Positions 1 through 5,061 of a DNA stretch of 7,797 nt are shown piece by piece. The first letter of the stretch is position 1, and the number at the start of each line of letters is the position of its first letter. This DNA is from Bacteroidota bacterium (GTDB taxonomy: Bacteria; Bacteroidota; Ignavibacteria; Ignavibacteriales; Ignavibacteriaceae): contig JAJYSI010000144.1 in assembly GCA_021793635.1 (NCBI GenBank), positions 1 through 7,797 on the forward strand. Direction: 5' to 3'. The position numbers and the translations under genes were made by a program. The notes under the pieces were generated by a model. The model was not told the origin of the DNA, made no database searches, and saw nothing but the letters and a program-made list of their open reading frames with translations.

Positions 1-1
1 T

Positions 2-691
2 GTAGAGCCAATAAAAAACAATCCGCAATTAAGATATTTTAGTTGGCTTACGCATAACATCCACAAAGTAATAAAGGATACTCATGGCGAAGTAGGATAT
101 ATGCACATCAACGCGATGAATGCTCCGGGTATAGGTGAGTTTGATAAATTCTGGAGAGCATTTAGATATGACAAAGGCATCATAATTGACATGAGAAGAA
201 ACTCCGGAGGATGGACGGAATATTTTCTCATCGACAAGCTTGTTAGAAAAATGGTAGCCTATAATGTATTGCACCACATGGTTCCGTTTAGGTATCCCGG
301 GAGTACTTCGACGGCAAAATATGTCGTAATCTCAAACGAATATAACGGTTCGGACGGTGAAGCATTTATTGAAGATTTCAGAGCTAATCATTTGGGGAAA
401 GTTGTAGGTACAAGATCCTGGGGCGGATTGACGGGAATATTAAATACTCAGACCACGATTGATAACGGTAAGGTTGAGCAATCAAATAACGGATTCTTCG
501 GCACAGAAGGAAAATGGTGGATTGAAAATCACGGCGCCGATCCGGATGTTGATGTTGATAACGATCCGGCATCAGTCGAAGCAGGAAAAGACCCGCAGCT
601 TGATGCGGCGATTAAAACCGTCATGCAGGAAATAAAAGATAATCCTTTTACATTTCCAAAGCAACCGCCGTATCCGGATAAGAAGAAGTAG
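2..691 (+). CDS. Tricorn-like S41 peptidase, C-terminal fragment (5' end outside window)
   Basis: The reading frame is open from the first base, so only the last 229 residues are visible and the start lies off the left edge. The fragment matches the catalytic C-terminal part of tricorn protease (serine family S41): the stretch GIIIDMRRNSGG (visible residues 59-70) is the typical S41 core strand and oxyanion-hole loop. NEYNGSDGEAF (112-122) carries the presumed nucleophile Ser117, equivalent to Ser965 of Thermoplasma tricorn. GTRSWGG (136-142) follows, and IENHGADPD (174-182) holds Glu175, equivalent to tricorn Glu1023. The closing segment with DNDP and a helical tail is also tricorn-like. The Ser-His pair of the catalytic tetrad, the PDZ domain and the beta-propellers would lie upstream. 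The family degrades peptides; whether this copy is cytoplasmic or exported cannot be seen here. The protein ends in a Pro/Lys-rich tail at a TAG stop. Family assignment is firm; substrate is unknown. Confidence 0.93.
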   Translation, partial: VEPIKNNPQLRYFSWLTHNIHKVIKDTHGEVGYMHINAMNAPGIGEFDKFWRAFRYDKGIIIDMRRNSGGWTEYFLIDKLVRKMVAYNVLHHMVPFRYPGSTSTAKYVVISNEYNGSDGEAFIEDFRANHLGKVVGTRSWGGLTGILNTQTTIDNGKVEQSNNGFFGTEGKWWIENHGADPDVDVDNDPASVEAGKDPQLDAAIKTVMQEIKDNPFTFPKQPPYPDKKK

Positions 692-715
692 AGAATAATT
701 TTTAATTATACGCTT

Positions 716-726
716 ATGTTACGCAA
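716..726 (-). repeat. Dispersed core repeat, copy 1 (TTGCGTAACAT on minus strand)
   Basis: The minus strand reads TTGCGTAACAT, identical over 11 bases to plus-strand positions 5963-5973. Both copies lie in spacers that also hold a TGGA-type 8-bp minisatellite. A weak hairpin (ACCCC at 726-730 with GGGGT at 741-745) joins this copy to the minisatellite. The repeated association suggests one compound intergenic element rather than two chance matches. Confidence 0.5.
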
Positions 727-745
727 CCCCTCTGGAAATGGGGGT

Positions 746-811
746 AATGGAGTGTTGGAGGAATGGAGTGTTGGAGGAATGGAGTGTTGGAGGAATGGAG
801 GAATGGAATTG
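746..811 (+). repeat. 8-bp-unit minisatellite, copy 1
   Basis: From 748 the sequence is periodic at 8 bp, alternating TGGAGTGT and TGGAGGAA. This gives a perfect 16-bp higher-order unit at 746-761, 762-777 and 778-793, then a TGGAGGAA unit (796-803) and a degenerate unit ending at 811. A related array with units TGGAATGT and TGGAATAC lies at 5889-5919 in the same orientation. Strong G-over-C strand bias and the absence of an open frame argue against coding. Perfect identity of the three 16-mers suggests recent slippage or expansion. Confidence 0.9.
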
Positions 812-858
812 AGTGGCTTTTTTCTTTTATTCCGAAAGTTAGATTTGCTTAATTCAAG

Positions 859-876
859 AAAACCTCGGAGGTTTTT
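859..876 (+). terminator. Hairpin with T-tract, probable intrinsic terminator
   Basis: AAAACCT (859-865) pairs perfectly with AGGTTTT (869-875) around a 3-nt loop CGG, and a further T follows. The A-tract on one side and T-tract on the other make it potentially bidirectional. It lies 168 bp after the protease stop, past the minisatellite. The short stem and loop leave some doubt that it is the main terminator. Confidence 0.5.
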
Positions 877-1095
877 CACAAGACTAAGTTAGCCTGACCT
901 GCAGGAAGGAATAAACTTTTTTAAGATTTGTTTCCTGGTGTCTAAGTTCTTAATGCGGACTGTGTAATTTGAGTTATGAAAAAGGAACAAGGGTGGTGAA
1001 TAAAAATTATTTTTATAAGGTTCTTATGAAAAGAATATTTTTTATGTCTTCCATTTTCACTAATTTTATTATTGTTATTTAATAAATTTAGATTA

Positions 1096-1542
1096 ATGAG
1101 AACATTAACAAAAACAACCGCGTTGATTATTTTATTTTTGGTTTCCTCAGCCATAGCACAATCAAGTAATCCAAGGTGGAAGCCAATCTTAATAAACCAA
1201 ACAAAAAGAATTTGGTATGATTCAGCATCGGTTAATCCCGCAGGTCAGGATAAAATTGATGTTTGGATGCTTGAGATATACGACCATCCATTGACATTTG
1301 TTCAGATACCCGGGAAAATATATCGTTCCAAAACATTATATGCCATTGATCTTAACCGCGCCACTTACGGGATAAAGGAAGTAGATTACTACAACATAGA
1401 TAACCGGGAAATTTTTAATCACGATTATAAAATTGATGATTACCCGGATAGTGTTAAATATTCATACCCAATAATGGAAAATTCACCCCTTCATCTTTTA
1501 CTGAGGGATTTATTTAAGAATAAAACGAAAGCAACAAATTGA
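1096..1542 (+). CDS. Secreted protein resembling the surface-adhesin E family
   Basis: This 148-residue exported protein begins with a classical Sec signal peptide: MRTLTK, a hydrophobic core at about 8-19, and an AIA-Q cleavage site near residue 21. The mature part follows the pattern of the surface-adhesin E family (PF16747 type): Trp28, then IWYDSASV (39-46), a DVWML strand (55-59), a KxxYRSKTLYAIDL segment (74-86), Tyr91 in the next strand, and a C-terminal 'ENSPLHLLLRDLF' helix. Family members are small periplasmic or surface beta-rich proteins, mostly of unknown function. The disulfide cysteines many relatives have are absent. ATG at 1096 was chosen because it gives an intact signal peptide; an in-frame TTG at 1072 would add eight polar residues and has no ribosome site. 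No Shine-Dalgarno is evident for 1096 either. The TGA stop overlaps the TTG start of the SET gene. The family call rests on pattern recognition only. Confidence 0.75.
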   Translation: MRTLTKTTALIILFLVSSAIAQSSNPRWKPILINQTKRIWYDSASVNPAGQDKIDVWMLEIYDHPLTFVQIPGKIYRSKTLYAIDLNRATYGIKEVDYYNIDNREIFNHDYKIDDYPDSVKYSYPIMENSPLHLLLRDLFKNKTKATN

Positions 1543-1928
1543 CATCCGGGAAATATTTAGAAAATTTATTAATTGTTAAAGACTCTGGCATTCACGGTAA
1601 GGGCTTATTCTCAACTGTTGATATAGCAGAAGGGAGCAAAATATTTGTGATAGAGGGAGAGGCAATTTCGGAAGAAGAATGCATCAAAAGAGAAGCTGAC
1701 GGCAACGTTTATATTTTCTGGAATGAATCTAATTACATAGATACTTCAATGACGAATAAGATTAAGTATATTAATCATAATTGTGATTGCAATTGTGACG
1801 TTCTTGAAAATGATGAAGAGAGTTTGATGCTTGTAGCATACCGGGATATTAAAGCCGGAGAAGAGTTAACGATTGATTATGGTTACGAAGAAATCTACGA
1901 GCTTTGCCAGTGCAATATTTGCGCATAA
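1539..1928 (+). CDS. Small SET-domain protein (putative lysine methyltransferase)
   Basis: This is a 129-residue, nearly minimal SET domain. Visible motifs are HGKGLFS (19-25, SAM-binding GxG loop), the INHNCDCNC region (78-86, the pseudoknot 'NHxC' signature; the usual Pro of NHSCxPN is replaced), and GEELTIDYGY (107-116) with the presumed catalytic Tyr near 114. The C-terminal CQCNIC (123-128) resembles a shortened zinc-binding post-SET motif. No signal peptide or extra domain is present. Family members transfer methyl groups from SAM to protein lysines; in bacteria the target is usually unknown. TTG at 1539 is the only plausible start: the frame has a stop at 1521 and the next in-frame ATG is residue 71, inside the domain. 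TTG overlaps the upstream TGA as TTGA, implying translational coupling to the secreted protein before it. Domain identity is confident; activity and substrate are not shown. Confidence 0.85.
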   Translation: MTSGKYLENLLIVKDSGIHGKGLFSTVDIAEGSKIFVIEGEAISEEECIKREADGNVYIFWNESNYIDTSMTNKIKYINHNCDCNCDVLENDEESLMLVAYRDIKAGEELTIDYGYEEIYELCQCNICA

Positions 1929-1970
1929 AGATAATTTTTGTTTAAATAATTTTGCATAAGGCTTCATTTT

Positions 1971-2189
1971 ATGGGCACAGCGCTGGTGATTTTTATAGCA
2001 GTATATGTTCTCTTAACTTTTGATTGGCCGGTACTAATATTATTACCTGTATTCGGATACGGATTTGCGTGGATAGGGCATTTTGTTTTTGAAAAGAACC
2101 GCCCGGCGACATTTCAATATCCGTTGTTTAGTCTTCGCGGAGATTTTGAAATGTTTAAAGATATTTTGACCGAAAAGATTAAGTTATAG
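1971..2189 (+). CDS. DUF962/Mpo1-like membrane protein, 5'-truncated remnant
   Basis: The 72-residue product matches the C-terminal two thirds of DUF962 (Mpo1-like) proteins. It has a hydrophobic segment (about 4-30), then the family hallmark FAWIGHFVFEKNRPATF (32-48), YPLFSLRGDFEMF (50-62) and a DILTEKI end. Family members normally have about 25-35 more N-terminal residues, including a conserved Trp/His-containing helix and an NRxLHFxGT motif. Here the in-frame bases just before the ATG still encode RLHF directly followed by MGT, so family sequence continues upstream of the apparent start. It stops at an in-frame TAA at 1947, only 19 bp after the SET stop. The gene therefore looks like a deletion remnant with its first conserved histidine region lost, re-starting at a fortuitous ATG. 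Yeast Mpo1 is an iron-dependent dioxygenase of fatty-acid alpha-oxidation; bacterial roles are unknown. This copy is probably inactive. Confidence 0.8.
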   Translation: MGTALVIFIAVYVLLTFDWPVLILLPVFGYGFAWIGHFVFEKNRPATFQYPLFSLRGDFEMFKDILTEKIKL

Positions 2190-2201
2190 AATCTATGGAT
2201 C

Positions 2202-2243
2202 GAGTTTAAGTTTAAGTTTAGGTTTAAGTTGAAGCACAAGGTT
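2202..2243 (+). repeat. 6-bp-unit degenerate array, copy 1 (AAGTTT type)
   Basis: Starting 12 bp after the DUF962 stop, the sequence is periodic at 6 bp: units AAGTTT at 2208 and 2214, AGGTTT at 2220, AAGTTG at 2226, AAGCAC at 2232, AAGGTT at 2238. A related array, AAGTTC type, lies at 5706-5732 after the rubrerythrin stop. In both, the third AAG-type unit is an AGG unit. No open frame covers it and no stem can be drawn. Confidence 0.75.
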
Positions 2244-2282
2244 GAGAGGCGGAGAACTATTTGGGCTGGCGCTGATTATTCT

Positions 2283-2322
2283 TTTTAAGGAGATTTTAAG
2301 GTTCTTCTTAGCTTTATTTAAT
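2283..2322 (+). promoter_or_regulatory. Probable response-regulator operator: 11-bp-spaced TTTTAAG direct repeats (site A)
   Basis: TTTTAAG occurs at 2283-2289 and exactly 11 bp later at 2294-2300. Weaker in-phase copies follow: TTCTTAG at 2305-2311 and ATTTAAT at 2316-2322, each 5 of 7 matching. Heptamers separated by 4 bp are the known tandem-dimer geometry of PhoB/OmpR-family regulators. The site ends 41 bp before the start of the DUF2231 gene, which leads the operon encoding such a regulator. The same motif with the same spacing stands before the rubrerythrin gene (4964-4992). A GATAAA stretch near 2328 could be part of a -10 element, but this is uncertain. Confidence 0.65.
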
Positions 2323-2351
2323 CTTTGATAAATATGTTTGGGGAAAAAATT

Positions 2352-2357
2352 AAGGAG
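2352..2357 (+). promoter_or_regulatory. Ribosome binding site fixing the DUF2231 start
   Basis: AAGGAG lies 6 nt before ATG 2364. It selects this start over in-frame TTG 2325 and ATG 2334, which would add a Lys-rich leader and lack a ribosome site. Confidence 0.75.
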
Positions 2358-2363
2358 AAGAAA

Positions 2364-2870
2364 ATGTTTGACATTTCACATATTCACCCGATGATCGTTC
2401 ACTTCCCTATCGCGTTATTAATTTTCGGATTTTTAGCAGATTTAATAAGCGTAGTATTTAAGAAAGCTTTTTTTGGGAAAGCCGGACTATATTTATTAAT
2501 TTTTGGAACATTAGGAGTAATAGCCGCATACGTCAGCGGGAACATTGCAGGAGATGGTTTGACTGAAGCAGGTCCATTAAAAAACGCTATTGAATTTCAT
2601 CAAAGTGCGGCGTTAATTTCGCTTTGGATTATGGTTCTAACTTCATTTGTAAGAATCGGATTTATCATGATGAAAAAATATGAAGGGGCTTTTAAGTGGG
2701 CAGCACTTTTATTATTCTTTGCAGGGGTTTTATCAATTGCAAGGACAGGATATTATGGCGGAGAGCTTGTGTTTAAGCATGCTGCCGGAGTTCAATTTAA
2801 TTTGGGAAATTCGCTCAATTCAAATGAGCTTGAAAATAATTCCGGTTCAACGGAAAATAAGGCAGAATAA
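2364..2870 (+). CDS. DUF2231 four-helix membrane protein
   Basis: This 168-residue inner-membrane protein opens with the DUF2231 signature HPMIVHFPIALL (8-19). Predicted membrane helices are at about 12-34, 40-62, 79-102 and 109-127. His8, His13, His79 (start of helix 3, EFHQSAAL) and His139 (in the closing GYYGGELVFKHAAGV motif, 129-143) are the conserved histidines, located near helix ends where they could bind metal or heme; that role is conjecture. A polar Asn/Glu-rich tail (149-168) ends the protein. It is the first gene of an apparent operon: 18 bp separate its stop from the response regulator, and a strong ribosome site and the operator-like repeats precede it. The conserved pairing suggests it senses, feeds or is controlled by the two-component system. 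Family function is unknown; the family call is firm. Confidence 0.88.
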   Translation: MFDISHIHPMIVHFPIALLIFGFLADLISVVFKKAFFGKAGLYLLIFGTLGVIAAYVSGNIAGDGLTEAGPLKNAIEFHQSAALISLWIMVLTSFVRIGFIMMKKYEGAFKWAALLLFFAGVLSIARTGYYGGELVFKHAAGVQFNLGNSLNSNELENNSGSTENKAE

Positions 2871-2888
2871 ATCATTAATATATATTAA

Positions 2889-3557
2889 ATGCGAATTCTA
2901 ATAGTAGAAGATGAGAAAGGGATTTCAAATTTTCTGAAAGATGGTTTGGGAGAAGAATCATTTGCCGTTGATGTAGCTGCAGACGGAAACAAAGGATTGG
3001 AGCTAAGCATGGTAAACGATTATGATTTAATCCTACTTGATTGGATGATACCTGGAATTAGTGGGATAGAAGTATGCCGTCAAATCAGGAAATCAAATTC
3101 TTTAGTCCCGATTATTTTTTTAACAGCTAAAGATACGGTTTCCGATACTGTGTTTGGGCTTGAAGCAGGTGCAAATGATTATATCAAAAAGCCATTTAAG
3201 TTTGAAGAATTACTCGCAAGGATAAGAGTTCAACTAAGGACAAAAGAGGGAGAGCAAACTATTTTGAAGCTAGGTAATGTTGAAATGAATTTAGAAACCC
3301 ACCAAGTATTTTCGAAGTTAAGGGAAGTGACGTTAACACAGAAGGAATTTTCCCTTCTTGAATATCTTATAAGGAATAAAGGGAAAGTTTGTACACGTAC
3401 AAGAATAATTGAGCACGTTTGGGACATGCACTTTGATTCCGATACTTCCGTCATTGATGTATACATAAATTTTCTCCGGAAGAAATTAGATGACGGAAGC
3501 GGAAGTAGCTTTATACATACTATAAGAGGCGTTGGTTATGTTGCACGAGAGGAATAA
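2889..3557 (+). CDS. OmpR/PhoB-family response regulator
   Basis: The 222-residue protein has an N-terminal receiver domain (1-115) and a C-terminal winged-helix DNA-binding domain (about 125-220). Receiver residues are complete: acidic pair Glu7/Asp8, phospho-acceptor Asp51 (in LILLDWMIPG), Thr79 (IIFLTAK) and Lys101 (KKPF). The effector domain shows LTQKEFSLLEYLIRNKG (149-165), recognition-helix residues around SDTSVIDVYINFLRKKLD (184-201) and the ending IHTIRGVGYV typical of OmpR-type wings. It most resembles the CusR/CopR-like branch, but that branch covers many signals. ATG 2889 gives a standard receiver start; no clear Shine-Dalgarno is seen, consistent with coupling to the gene before. 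The TAA stop shares one base with the kinase ATG. Proposed targets are its own operon and rubrerythrin, through the 11-bp-spaced TTTTAAG sites. Confidence 0.97.
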   Translation: MRILIVEDEKGISNFLKDGLGEESFAVDVAADGNKGLELSMVNDYDLILLDWMIPGISGIEVCRQIRKSNSLVPIIFLTAKDTVSDTVFGLEAGANDYIKKPFKFEELLARIRVQLRTKEGEQTILKLGNVEMNLETHQVFSKLREVTLTQKEFSLLEYLIRNKGKVCTRTRIIEHVWDMHFDSDTSVIDVYINFLRKKLDDGSGSSFIHTIRGVGYVAREE

Positions 3558-4936
3558 TGCAGCTTAATCTAAGGAACCGGATCACCATCTATTATTTGGC
3601 GACAACCGGTATTTTAATAGGGATACTTTTCATTGTTATATACATATCAGTTCGAGAGACTGCATACCGACATATGGATGAAGATCTTGACGCTGAGTCG
3701 AATGAAATAGAACGGAACCTAGTTGTATTGAACGACCAGTTTATTATAGCCAATACATTTGAATGGAATGAGCGGGAGCATGGTCAGATAGAAGTCAATC
3801 CTGTTTTTATTCAAATTGTAGACGGCACCGGTAAACTGATAAAGAAAACAGGTAATTTATTAAATGGGAAATTAAGCTTCGATTCAAGAATAAAACGAGA
3901 GACTTATTTTAACACTTCCCTTTCAGGATCACCGACAAGGCAAGTTCAGCTTCCTATTAAGAATCCAGCCGGAATAACTTTAGGCTATATAATAATAGCG
4001 ATGCCATTGGAAGAATCTGCCGTAGTACTTCAAAACTTATTTATCATATTGATAACAACATACTGGTTAGTGCTATTCGTATTATTTTATACTACACGAT
4101 TTATTGCAGGAAAGAGCATCTCACCGATAAACAAGGTTATTGCAACAGCAGAAAGAATAACCAAGGAAAATCTTGATGAAAGAATTGAATTGCCGAATCA
4201 TAAAGATGAAATTTACAAATTAACTTCAACCATTAATAGACTTTTGGACAGGCTTGAAGATGCAGCGCTAAGCGAGAAGCAATTTACTTCAGATGCTTCG
4301 CATGAATTGCGGACGCCTCTTTCAATAATCAAGGGGACATTGGAAGTTTTAGTGAGGAAGCCGCGGACGGTGGGACAATACGAAGACAAAATTAATTATT
4401 GCATAAACGAAGTTGACAGAATGTCAGATATTGTTGACCAGCTTTTAATGCTTGCACGATATGAAAGCGGTAAGGTAACGCCGGTAATAAGTAAGATAGA
4501 CATTCATGAAGTATTAAAAGCAGTTTTGGCAAGATTGAATTTCTTGATCGAAGAGAAAAAAATAGTCATTAACTATACTCCGGGGGAAGCAGTCTTTGTT
4601 TTAGCTGATTATTCAATGCTAGATATAATTTTGGAGAATCTTATTTCAAACTCTATTAAATACTCCTTTGATAGCAAGCAAATTGATATAGATATTAAAA
4701 ACGCGAGCGGTAAAATTTCATTTGGAATAAAAGATTACGGGATAGGTATTGAGCGGGAACATATAGAAAAAATATTCGACAGATTTTACAGAGCGGATGG
4801 ATCAAGGAATTCCGAAATAACCGGGAACGGTTTGGGATTAGCCATAGTTAAAAGATTAGCGGACTTGCAAAACCTATCTCTTTCCGTAAAAAGCGAACCT
4901 TCCAAAGGCACTTCATTCCAGATAATTTTTCCATAA
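3557..4936 (+). CDS. HAMP-type membrane sensor histidine kinase
   Basis: This 459-residue partner of the preceding regulator overlaps it by one base (TAATG). Layout: membrane helix 1 (about 10-31), periplasmic sensor of about 125 residues (32-156), membrane helix 2 (157-180), HAMP linker (180-235), HisKA dimerisation helix with SHELRTPLS (248-256) and phospho-acceptor His249, then the ATP-binding domain. That domain carries the N box around NLISNSIKYS (361-370), G1 DYGIGI (393-398), F box FDRFYRAD (407-414) and G2 GNGLGLAI (423-430). All catalytic motifs are intact. The periplasmic part has no cysteines, no His cluster and no recognisable ligand domain, so the signal cannot be read from it. 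Length and architecture are those of CusS/BaeS-like kinases. It should phosphorylate Asp51 of the regulator in response to an envelope signal. Confidence 0.97.
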   Translation: MQLNLRNRITIYYLATTGILIGILFIVIYISVRETAYRHMDEDLDAESNEIERNLVVLNDQFIIANTFEWNEREHGQIEVNPVFIQIVDGTGKLIKKTGNLLNGKLSFDSRIKRETYFNTSLSGSPTRQVQLPIKNPAGITLGYIIIAMPLEESAVVLQNLFIILITTYWLVLFVLFYTTRFIAGKSISPINKVIATAERITKENLDERIELPNHKDEIYKLTSTINRLLDRLEDAALSEKQFTSDASHELRTPLSIIKGTLEVLVRKPRTVGQYEDKINYCINEVDRMSDIVDQLLMLARYESGKVTPVISKIDIHEVLKAVLARLNFLIEEKKIVINYTPGEAVFVLADYSMLDIILENLISNSIKYSFDSKQIDIDIKNASGKISFGIKDYGIGIEREHIEKIFDRFYRADGSRNSEITGNGLGLAIVKRLADLQNLSLSVKSEPSKGTSFQIIFP

Positions 4937-4963
4937 ATAATCTCTTTATTTAGTTCAAAATAA

Positions 4964-4992
4964 TTTTAAGCAATTTTTAAGAAATCTTTAAC
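4964..4992 (+). promoter_or_regulatory. Probable response-regulator operator (site B) before rubrerythrin
   Basis: TTTTAAG at 4964-4970 is repeated exactly at 4975-4981, with a weaker CTTTAAC at 4986-4992. All are spaced 11 bp, as in site A (2283-2322). The site ends 69 bp before the rubrerythrin ATG, a usual activator distance. A separate inverted repeat overlaps it: AAGCAAT at 4968-4974 with ATTGCTT at 4994-5000 around a 19-nt spacer; it could be a second factor's site or an AT-rich coincidence. No convincing -10/-35 pair was identified. Confidence 0.65.
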
Positions 4993-5049
4993 TATTGCTT
5001 TAGGAATGAGGAATTATTTTAGTAACATAAATATTATTTTAAAATTTAT

Positions 5050-5054
5050 AGGAG
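5050..5054 (+). promoter_or_regulatory. Ribosome binding site of the rubrerythrin gene
   Basis: AGGAG lies 7 nt before ATG 5062, in an otherwise A/T-only leader, and supports this start together with the signal peptide that follows. Confidence 0.75.
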
Positions 5055-5061
5055 AATAATA

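Larger units (their letters stand above)
692..1095. other. Gene-free spacer with repeats and a hairpin
   Basis: About 400 bp separate the protease stop from the next gene. The spacer contains, in order, a TTGCGTAACAT core in minus orientation (716-726), an 8-bp-unit minisatellite (746-811), a terminator-like hairpin (859-876), and an AT-rich leader to the next gene. No open frame of useful length or RNA gene was recognised. An 18-codon frame at 1026-1082 (hydrophobic, starting MKRIFF) overlaps the leader of the next gene but has no other support. Confidence 0.7.

Noticed and set aside
746..811. CRISPR-like array
   Set aside because: The repeats are contiguous 8/16-bp units without spacers, so this is a tandem minisatellite and not a CRISPR. 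No cas gene is present.
919..925. Another TTTTAAG heptamer in the spacer before the adhesin-E-like gene
   Set aside because: There is no second copy 11 bp away on either side (930-936 reads GTTTCCT), so it lacks the paired geometry of the two proposed operators.
1026..1082. 18-codon plus-strand frame starting MKRIFF, hydrophobic like a signal peptide
   Set aside because: It ends just before the 1096 start, which has its own complete signal peptide. There is no ribosome site, and such A/T-rich frames arise easily by chance.
1072..1095. Upstream TTG start extending the adhesin-E-like protein by eight residues
   Set aside because: No ribosome site is present, and it would place polar residues before an already well-formed signal peptide beginning at ATG 1096.
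2680..2901. Overlapping plus-strand frame of 73 codons across the end of the DUF2231 gene
   Set aside because: It lies in another frame of a well-supported gene and runs into the response regulator; the peptide has no recognisable features.
4934..4952. Inverted repeat TAAATAA/TTATTTA overlapping the kinase stop codon
   Set aside because: The stem is all A/T with no following T-tract and would be too weak for a terminator; such repeats are expected by chance here.
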